Part shown: positions 57,133-64,000 of the stretch, piece by piece
Layout: each line of letters opens with the position of its first letter
Numbering within the stretch: the stretch's first letter is position 1
From: Laburnicola sp. R22_1
Lineage: Eukaryota > Ascomycota > Dothideomycetes > Pleosporales > Didymosphaeriaceae
Length of the DNA stretch: 64,000 nucleotides
Assembly: GCA_014281115.1 (NCBI GenBank)
Contig: JACONQ010000016.1
Location: 1,612,001-1,676,000 of the forward strand
Reading direction: 5' to 3'
Position numbers and translations under genes: made by a program
The notes under the pieces: model-generated
What the model was told of the DNA's origin: nothing
Database searches by the model: none
Seen by the model: only the letters and a program-made list of their open reading frames with translations

Positions 57133-57504
57133 GATGTCAATGAATTGGAAGAATCGAATCAAGACCATGATAGTTAGCCCGCTATATCCGACCACGCCGC
57201 ATGAAAATTTTATCACGTGACATGCCGCCGGACGGAGGTGTCGGAGCATGGCCAACTTGACGAGGTATAGCGGTCCCAACCAAAAATTAAAAATGTTTCC
57301 GTTGGTACCACTAGAACGTTTATGGTAAGACATTGCTTTTAACTGCATGGCCTACGTGATATAAAATTTAATTGTCAGACCATCAAGATCATGAGCCTGA
57401 GGTCAATAGATCGTGGTTTAAAGGCACGGCGTTATCGTGGTGTAGACGGTACCATGTCGCAATTTGTCATTAAACGTCTATTTCTGCCAGTCAGTCTTTT
57501 TTAA

Positions 57505-57630
57505 AGTCGTATTCGGAAGAGAGATAATCTTTTTTCTCGCGGTGATCCAGAAAAGATCCCCTTCAAGTACGTTTGTGCTCCAGCATCTATTTCCACCTCG
57601 TTCAGTCGTATTCGGAGTGGAGATAATCAT
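57505..57630 (+). repeat. Duplicated 27 bp motif upstream of the CSC1-like gene
   Basis: AGTCGTATTCGGAAGAGAGA at 57505 recurs as AGTCGTATTCGGAGTGGAGA at 57604, each followed by TAATC and a T-rich run. The two copies are 99 bp apart, just before the ATG at 57637. Confidence 0.55.
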
Positions 57631-57636
57631 TTTCTG

Positions 57637-59727
57637 ATGACGTCTAAAATAATACGATTCAATTGGAAGCGAGGTGATAACCTTGACGCTTACTTTTTCC
57701 AACGATACCTGAGAACATTGGTGTTAGTTTTTCTACCATCCTGTCTCATAGTAACCCCAGTCCTTGCGCCGCTCAACTTTCTGCAAGGAAAAGGTGGGCC
57801 TTATGGTGTTCAAGGCCTCGACCTGCTTGGCTGGTCTAACGTTGGATTGGAACATACGGATCGCTATTGGGCTCACCTCTGGCTGGGGGTATGCTTTATC
57901 GCATCTGTCTGTTGGATGATATGGAAAGAGCTTGAGAATTATGTCGATATTCGGCAGGCATCCCAATATCCATCGCAGCGCACAGTACTCATAGACTCAA
58001 TCCCTCAGTCTCTGTTATCTCACGAACGGCTAAAGAACATGCTAGAATGTTTTGGGAAAATCACAGCGATCTGTTTCAACCGAGACATGGGTATTATTAA
58101 GCAAAAGACTCAACAACGCGACCGGCTAATTGGACTCCTTGAAGGGGCAGAAACGAAGTTGATTAAACAAAAGATACGGTCCATCGCTCGTTGCCATCTA
58201 GAAGGGAAACATAAGTCCACTAAGAATGAGCGTTGGGCTGTTGTCTGGCGCTTACTTGAATGGTTCTCGATGGGGGACATGACCTCCATAGAAGGTTATC
58301 GCAAAAGCTTAGTAAAAGTCAATAACGAGATCAAAGCCTTAACAGGAAATCAAAATACACTAAGGACTCTTCCTTCAGCATTCGTTACCTTCGAATCTCC
58401 GCTTTCTGCTCGCATGGCCTGCCAAACAGTCCTTCATTCCAAGGCAGGATTCATGACGCCATGCTCTCTTCCCACGTCAACTCACGAAGTTGTATGGGAC
58501 AATATCAGTATGAAATGGTGGAATAGAACTGCTCGCACTGTTACAAGTAATTTCCTCATCACTCTGCTCGCTATTTCCCTCGCTGTCCCGGTGTCTCTGT
58601 CTGGTTTACTATCTCAAGTTATATATCTCTCAAAATCGTTTGCATGGCTCGGGTGGCTCCAGGATACACCCATCTGGGCGCTTGGTATCATACAGGGCCT
58701 GTTACCACCGCTATTGTTGGCCTTTCTGCTAAAACTGTTTTCGGTAACATTGTTACTCTTAGTCAAGAAACAAGGAATTCCACTAAGAAGTATCATTGGG
58801 CTTAAAATTCAGAACTACTACTTTTTCTTCCTGTGGACTCAGGTTACGTTGATCGTCACTCTTTCTGCCGGCCTCACTACTATCTCGAACGAGGTTTCTG
58901 CTGGAAATGCTATAGTTGCAACACTGGCCAAGAATTTACCGAAAGCGAGTAACTACTTTTTATCGTACGTTCTCCTGCACGCTCTGGCTATAAGTGCGAA
59001 TAGTTTACTTCGTATCGACCGGTTAATAAGCATATTTATTGCTGCGCCTCTATTTGATCGCACAGTTTCCCAGATGTTGGATAGAAAAGTTCCAGAAGTT
59101 GAGTGGGGAATCTATGTTCCTGTCTACACCAATCTTGCCTGCATTGGTATAGTACTAAATCATCTAGGAGATTCCCTACTAACTCAGTCAGGATTTATCT
59201 ACGCTACAATATCACCAATAATAATCCCAATTCAGCTGTTTATATTCGCTATATCTTGGATAGTGCACTCGCATTCATCGATTACAATTGCAGCACAGGA
59301 CTACGGCGGCATATTTTATCCGCACGCTATTAAACACCTTATTATAGGTATATACACAATGGAGGCTGGACTAGTAGCACTTTTTGTGTTGGTACGAGAT
59401 GCCCAGGGAAAATCAGCATGCATTGGTCAAGCTATCTTTATGCTTCTAACAGCAGCTTTAACAATTGTTTATCATTACATTCTCTGCAAGATGTTTAACC
59501 CGTTGTTAAAGTTTTTACCGTTGTCAACAAAAGCGTTAGATAAACCAGTGACGGAATATCCTACGTATAATGCGATTAACGCGCAAGCAGCTTTGCGTCT
59601 GCCTAAAGACAACTTTGGTTTTAGTGATATTGAGCTTCATAATTGCAGAGAACTATCTTCGGATATTATCCTATCAGACGAAGACGCAGTTATTGATAAT
59701 CATTGTAAAATTAGATTGAAAACGTAA
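57637..59727 (+). CDS. CSC1/OSCA-like (RSN1_7TM) membrane channel, short N-terminus
   Basis: 696 residues without introns. LDAYFFQRYLRTLVLVFLPS begins the first retained helix. The cytoplasmic loop follows (QRTVLIDSIPQSLLSHERLK, AFVTFESPLSARMACQ), then STHEVVWDNISMKWWNR and six or more helices of the DUF221 core (FLITLLAISLAVPVSLSGLL, NYFFFLW-type). Family members form osmosensitive cation channels or lipid scramblases in fungal and plant membranes. Most carry an extra extracellular N-terminus and one more helix before this point, which are absent here. The upstream frame is open to about 57503 but has no ATG. So the gene is either 5'-truncated or has a missed exon. Confidence 0.75.
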   Translation: MTSKIIRFNWKRGDNLDAYFFQRYLRTLVLVFLPSCLIVTPVLAPLNFLQGKGGPYGVQGLDLLGWSNVGLEHTDRYWAHLWLGVCFIASVCWMIWKELENYVDIRQASQYPSQRTVLIDSIPQSLLSHERLKNMLECFGKITAICFNRDMGIIKQKTQQRDRLIGLLEGAETKLIKQKIRSIARCHLEGKHKSTKNERWAVVWRLLEWFSMGDMTSIEGYRKSLVKVNNEIKALTGNQNTLRTLPSAFVTFESPLSARMACQTVLHSKAGFMTPCSLPTSTHEVVWDNISMKWWNRTARTVTSNFLITLLAISLAVPVSLSGLLSQVIYLSKSFAWLGWLQDTPIWALGIIQGLLPPLLLAFLLKLFSVTLLLLVKKQGIPLRSIIGLKIQNYYFFFLWTQVTLIVTLSAGLTTISNEVSAGNAIVATLAKNLPKASNYFLSYVLLHALAISANSLLRIDRLISIFIAAPLFDRTVSQMLDRKVPEVEWGIYVPVYTNLACIGIVLNHLGDSLLTQSGFIYATISPIIIPIQLFIFAISWIVHSHSSITIAAQDYGGIFYPHAIKHLIIGIYTMEAGLVALFVLVRDAQGKSACIGQAIFMLLTAALTIVYHYILCKMFNPLLKFLPLSTKALDKPVTEYPTYNAINAQAALRLPKDNFGFSDIELHNCRELSSDIILSDEDAVIDNHCKIRLKT

Positions 59728-60221
59728 GGTGTGTCCCTGGGTCGCGAGACGCACGGTGTACCGAGACATTTTGTGAGGAAAATCCTCTCCGAATTTCTCC
59801 CAATAAATATATAGCACTTTGAATGATACACAAATATCTTATACCTATCTGAGTCTATGTTTCTAGATTTTCGTAAGGTTCCACCGAGTGGTTGTCGTTC
59901 TATACATCTATTCGTCAACGCCGCAAGTTGCCGACTCAGCATCTCTCCCCTGTTCTCTCACGACATACCGGGCCTCTCCAGATTTCGGAGGTATAGCAAG
60001 AAAGCCCAATCAAGAAAGGATTTTTTCCGCGCTTTGAAGTCTAATTTGACTGCGAGACGATAGATTCCGAAGGTTCCGATGTCGGCTGATCAACCCTCGA
60101 AATCCTTGGATGTTTTAGCGGGTCTCGTATCTGCATTAGCGCGCCTCAAGTCTGCTTACATAGCAGCGGTATTGAATGGTAAGGTTCACTCCAGCCATAC
60201 TGTGGCGCATTGTTCTTTTTT
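59728..60221. other. Spacer, no convincing gene
   Basis: A short frame at 60079 (MSADQPSKSLDVLAGLVSAL) has coding-like composition but runs into the inverted repeat at 60222, so it is probably a gene remnant cut by that insertion. Confidence 0.35.
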
Positions 60222-60837
60222 TCGGCAAATGACCGCCTTACCACTACTTGGCGTAATAATTCCCCATCTACCACTGTTTACAATACACTACCACCAATGT
60301 GGCCGTGCAGCGGAAATGGACCGAAATACCACTGTTTCTGACCCACTAAAATTTAGCGACCCAGAGCTAACAGGCGGCTGCCCCCTGGCTTTGCGGTTGC
60401 TCCCTAACTTTTAGGCGGTCGCCCCCTAACTTGTGGGCGGTTGCTCCCCGGCTTATGGGTGGTCGCTCCCTAGCTTATGGGCTGTCGTTCCCCAGCAGCT
60501 AGGCGGCCGACAGCCGTTGCGCGTCTAATGCGATTTGAGGGTAGTCAACGCGTTCTGACGCGAATAACAATAAGTCCTACCGCTAGCACCAGAAAATAAC
60601 TATATCGTAGTATAGATTCTGGCCTATCCCTTCTTATGTAACATTGCAGCTATTGTTCTCTTGCCTGAGAGCCTTGAGGGAGGCGCGAAGCCTACTATGG
60701 GAACTGTGGCATTTGGGTCAGAAACAGTGGTATTTCGGTCTATTTCTGCCGCACGGCCACATTGGTGGTAGTGTATTGTAAACAGTGGTAGATGGGGAAT
60801 TATTACGCCAAGTAGTGGTAAGGCGGTCTTTTGCCGG
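60222..60837. mobile_element. Foldback element with ~122 bp inverted arms
   Basis: The left arm 60222-60344 and the reverse complement of the right arm 60716-60837 match apart from a few substitutions: cggcaaa(t/a)gaccgcc at the outer end, accaccaatgtggccgtgc inside, and accactgtttctgaccc at the inner end. The ~370-bp loop holds a GC-rich degenerate tandem repeat. No coding capacity. It resembles a MITE or foldback transposon. I could not define a target duplication. Confidence 0.65.
60365..60515. repeat. Degenerate GC-rich ~22 bp tandem repeat
   Basis: About six units of the form (G)GCGGT(C/T)GC(C/T)CCC(T)(A/G)(A/G)CTTNTGG follow each other inside the loop of the foldback element (for example gcggtcgccccctaacttgt, gcggttgctccccggcttat). 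Confidence 0.6.
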
Positions 60838-61020
60838 TTTAAAATTAACTATAGTAACGTTACACGACTTATAAAGAAATATAGCAAACTTTAAGGTGCG
60901 TGCAGAGTTATAGTCGCTTGAAGTTGAAGGACCCCTCGTATTTTCTGGCACGGTGGGTTTTCCGGCACATAGGGGAGGATGTTAGATTATGAAGTTACAG
61001 ACTATTACAGACGGCTTGAA
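60838..61020 (+). repeat. Repeat end with pogo-type terminus
   Basis: 60920-60990 reads ...gaagttgaaggacccctcg, TTTTCTGGCACGGTGGG, TTTTCCGGCACATAGGGG, AGGATGTTAGA. The two direct subunits and the TTAG end match the termini at 37921-37961 and 61535-61585. Confidence 0.45.
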
Positions 61021-61189
61021 GGTCAGATGATCTGATGTGCTTTGTAAGATTTGAAGCAGACGGTCTGCACAGCCTCAGGCTTATGGCTGACTAGCTTAGC
61101 TGTACGAATGACATAAGTAATTTACAGCGATCGTCAGTCTCGGAGATTAATTTGTTTTAGCCGCATTTGGAAGGTCTTTGATGAGAAGT

Positions 61190-61585
61190 ACCGACCGGGG
61201 TGGCGAGTTCGCATGAACATGCGCGCCTCGCCAGCCATAGGGCTGATATTGATTACTTGGCACCAAAGTAAGTTTTCGAGGGTCATATGGACCTATACGT
61301 AAGTAACATAGAGTCGTAGAAGTACTGTGGTTGTGGTATATGGAAAGGACTCAAGATCGCTACGAAAGAGAGCCTCGCACGCCTTGGCTGAAAAGTGTGG
61401 ATAGGATCGTATTCCTCAGGCCAAACAAGGCGCAGGGTATCTTAGGAGGGTACAGAAATTATTCCGGTACAGCTATAGCAAGGACCAGTCCTTATGAGAG
61501 AGAATGCATTGCCTGAAGTCGAAGTACCTCTACTTTGTCTCGTCTCACCGTGCGTCTCGCCACCCAGGGAAGTAGGTTACAGTAG
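61190..61585 (+). repeat. Dispersed repeat copy with pogo-type terminus
   Basis: Shares the block taccgaccggggtggcgag...gccatagggctgat with 287-360 and 1345-1410, and ends in subunits GTCTCACCGTGC and GTCTCGCCACCCAGGG then AAGTAGGTTA. No coding sequence. Confidence 0.5.
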
Positions 61586-63439
61586 AAATGCATAAATATA
61601 TGTTAGGCAAAACTCCCTCAAACTTAAGCCAAAGGTATAAACAGTTGGTATGGCGTGGATAGGGCATTCGGAGCTAAACAGGACGGGTTGTTATCCGAAT
61701 GGTGATTGTCTGTTAGAGACATTAATATTGCTACAGCTCCCCTCATCAGCAAAGTATAACTCGCATGTGATAGAAGTATAGTTGCGTTTACAATTATTAC
61801 TGCATTATTACCTACATTAAACGCTGAAGAAAATATTTCTATTATGTAACTTAAATATAAAACTAGAGTTAACTTTAAAAACGGTTTATATACCTATCTA
61901 TAGAAAGACTTATTAAGTAGTGCAGACTGCGCTATTCGTCGGGTACCCCTGTGCATTATCCGTTGGGTTGGAGGGTGCGGGAGACACAGGAACCGTCACT
62001 TGGGTAACCCCCTCTGCTGCTGATGGGCATTTCCACGTACTTTGTAAACACTTGTAACTGCGAACTGTCTCCTGAAAGTCTTTGTTTACAAAGGATGACC
62101 CTGGGTACCATACACCTTCACCTCCCCATCCTCTATAAGGTATATTACAGGTTTCATCGCTATCTATGTTAACTTAAAACGGAATAATAAAGAGCCAATT
62201 ACCTGTAGAACCGGCAACATACGCCAAGACCAATTGCAATAGATGAAGTATTTCTCATCATATCAGTAGCCCAACAAATATCTGGAGAGGGACCTGTTCC
62301 TAAGTGTGTGCAATGTCTCCATCGGTCCTTATTACAGAACCATAGCTATCACCTATAAGTATACATTTAGGATCTAAACGGTCTTACATACCTTTGGTAA
62401 ATTATCTGTTATATTTTGCGCATATATTTGGCCTATAAAAAGGCTAATAGCGTAAGCCGTGGTTAGCATCATCGTGGAGAAATACATGGTATAGTTAGTG
62501 TCGGCATGAGATCTTTATATATCCTAGCAATGATTTTAAATGAGGGCCAATAAAAAGGATAGTAGAATAAATTTCCTGCCTGGGGTGGTTATGGTCACGT
62601 GATAGCTTTTGGACCTCGGGAACCTTAAACACCTTAGAAGCTTTACACTCCCGATGTCAGATGCGGCAAGAACTTTTTTGAATTAAATTTGGATTTTCTA
62701 TAATGTTAAGGGTTAGGTTTTTTCCGTTTGCAGCCCGAAGGATAAGCCGGTAGCTGTGCCACATAGTGATGGGGACATTCGGTTTGCGTTTTGTGGCGGC
62801 GCGTAAGCAACGTAGTCATAATAACCAGCGGCACAGGTGCTAAAATTATGCCAATACAGCTTGCGGCTTTATAAAACGATCTGATGTCACACAGCGCCCA
62901 GCAGGATACCAACTTTAAACCCAACCGACAATGCCGACTTATTATATTACCCGAATATGGTCTATGCTATGCGCAGCCATGAAACAGCGCAAGCGAAGGA
63001 GAGCACAAAAATTGGTTATCTTGACATCAAACGATATTCATTGGACGGAATACTCATCGCCAACCGTTTCATCATGGGAAGAAGGCAAACTTTGGGCTTA
63101 TAATTAATATCTCAAGCGAGTACTCCTTTTTATATCGTGTGTGCGTCTGCTAACAGCTCAGAAAACCATGGTGGCTCGCGTAAAACTCATCTAGTTGCCC
63201 TGCAACATTCGACTGTCTTTGCAAAGCGCACGCGCCGGTATTTCGTGAGGGCTTGGCGACATCCATTTTATATAGTCACCCTGCAGTAAATAATAGATGC
63301 TATATTTTCTTGGGGCTTTCAGTGCAGAAAGTAGAAGCACGGTTATAATATAAAGACTGCTAGGCATCCTTTCACTGCAGTTCATCCTTTAGCATTTCCC
63401 ATTATTGATTTAAAGCCGTTCCAACAGCGATCTTACATT
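61586..63439. other. Repeat-derived, mostly AT-rich spacer
   Basis: No supportable gene. 61740-61930 is very AT-rich. 62030-62160 resembles 9575-9690 (ttccacgtactttgtaaac; ctgggtaccatacaccttc), both decoding on the minus strand to related degenerate peptides. Remaining short frames lack coding character. Confidence 0.35.
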
Positions 63440-64000
63440 ATGAGTTCTGTAGCAACTTCGCGTCGGAGACTCTTGAATATGCTTCGGGACGAGACTAGTG
63501 GCGCTCATGCTGCCGTCCCTTTGGAAGGAATAGAAGAAGGAACCGATATAATGCCACTGTTCCGTCTGATGGAGCTATTGTCGAATCTGGGCTGGCGAAA
63601 AACACCTGACCGGAAAAGATTTATAAAAAACGCTCAAATTTCGGCTAAGGAGTTAGAATTGCTGAGCAAATACCAGTGGCCGGTAGTGAATTTCGGTCAG
63701 TTGGAGGATTCTGAATCTTGCGTTCACTGCAATATGAGCGAGAAGCTTCAGCGTTATGATATTGGCGCATTGGTATACAAAGCTCCCTGCAAGCGACACA
63801 CATTATGCGAAGGCCATAGACAGAGCACTGTTTGCGAACTTTGCACAGCGAGATCGTTCGAAGGGGAAGGTAGCTCTAAAACTGATAACGAGGCCTCCAA
63901 AGAAAAGGATGATGGCTCTGATGGCTCTGATGGCTCTTATCGCTCTGATGGCTCTGATGGCTCTGATGGCTCTGATGGCTCTGATGCCGCTGATGCCGCT
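63440..64000 (+). CDS. Cysteine/histidine-rich protein, cut by window end
   Basis: Starts MSSVATSRRRLLNMLRDE and stays open to the last base (187 codons). After a helical region comes a possible zinc-binding cluster: CVHC, then CKRH, CEGH and CELC, i.e. C-X2-C-X19-C-X2-H-X3-C-X2-H-X5-C-X2-C. This is RING-like in spacing but not a standard RING. It then becomes acidic and enters a 9-bp tandem repeat (gatggctct, from about 63910) encoding Asp-Gly-Ser repeats. The rest of the protein lies beyond the window. Function unknown. Confidence 0.6.
   Translation, partial: MSSVATSRRRLLNMLRDETSGAHAAVPLEGIEEGTDIMPLFRLMELLSNLGWRKTPDRKRFIKNAQISAKELELLSKYQWPVVNFGQLEDSESCVHCNMSEKLQRYDIGALVYKAPCKRHTLCEGHRQSTVCELCTARSFEGEGSSKTDNEASKEKDDGSDGSDGSYRSDGSDGSDGSDGSDAADAA

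Overview
The window comes from a filamentous ascomycete (Pezizomycotina). Genes carry very short GT-AG introns (about 43-58 bp) with RCTRAC-like branch points. The gene families are typical of that group: a HET-NACHT-WD40 receptor, DUF3723, DUF1996, Zn2Cys6 factor, patatin with a RING-like cysteine cluster, CSC1-type channel and fungal 7TM protein. Stop codons in one transposon fit CpA-to-TpA (RIP-like) mutation. I cannot name the species. I see no tRNA, rRNA or obvious core metabolic genes, so this looks like an accessory, transposon-rich compartment.

Layout. 1-6.4 kb: repeats, a 1.03 kb TIR element with TA target duplication, an orphan gene, and an apparently complete PIF/Harbinger transposon (TAA duplication, DDE nuclease plus Myb/SANT protein). 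7-10 kb: a small kinase-like gene and relics (transposase tail, TPR fragment). 10.1-16.2 kb: a helical protein with a C-terminal membrane anchor, divergent from a trypsin-like protease that can be spliced in frame to an exact 28 x 99 bp HEAT array. 17-19.1 kb: a nonsense-mutated Fot1/pogo element. 20-24 kb: an AT-rich stretch with a secreted-protein gene, two orphan genes and a 26 x 17 bp minisatellite. 24.3-28.5 kb: BTB-like gene, secreted proteins including a DUF1996 protein, and an orphan gene.

28.5-46.7 kb: a MADS-like factor, ferric reductase, coiled-coil/kinase-like genes, a HET-NACHT-WD40 receptor (NLR), Myb-like factor, single-pass membrane protein, patatin-like phospholipase and DUF3723 gene. 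Ferric reductase + patatin + NLR + DUF3723 is the recognised accessory-gene signature of Starship giant transposons. The captain recombinase (DUF3435) is not visible here, so the window would hold cargo only. The NLR is also bracketed by an inverted pair of pogo-type termini with flanking TA.

46.9-59.7 kb: F-box/LRR gene, Zn2Cys6 regulator, BTB-like gene, decayed lysozyme-like/LysM and 7TM genes, a multi-exon orphan and a CSC1-like channel. 59.8-63.4 kb: mostly repeats. 63.4 kb to the end: start of a cysteine-rich gene cut by the window edge.

Two themes recur. One is self/non-self recognition and cell-death-type modules (NLR, protease-HEAT, patatin). The other is decay: RIP-like stops and several one-base frameshifts. 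Exon joins were inferred by eye from splice motifs and frame; none is experimentally supported.
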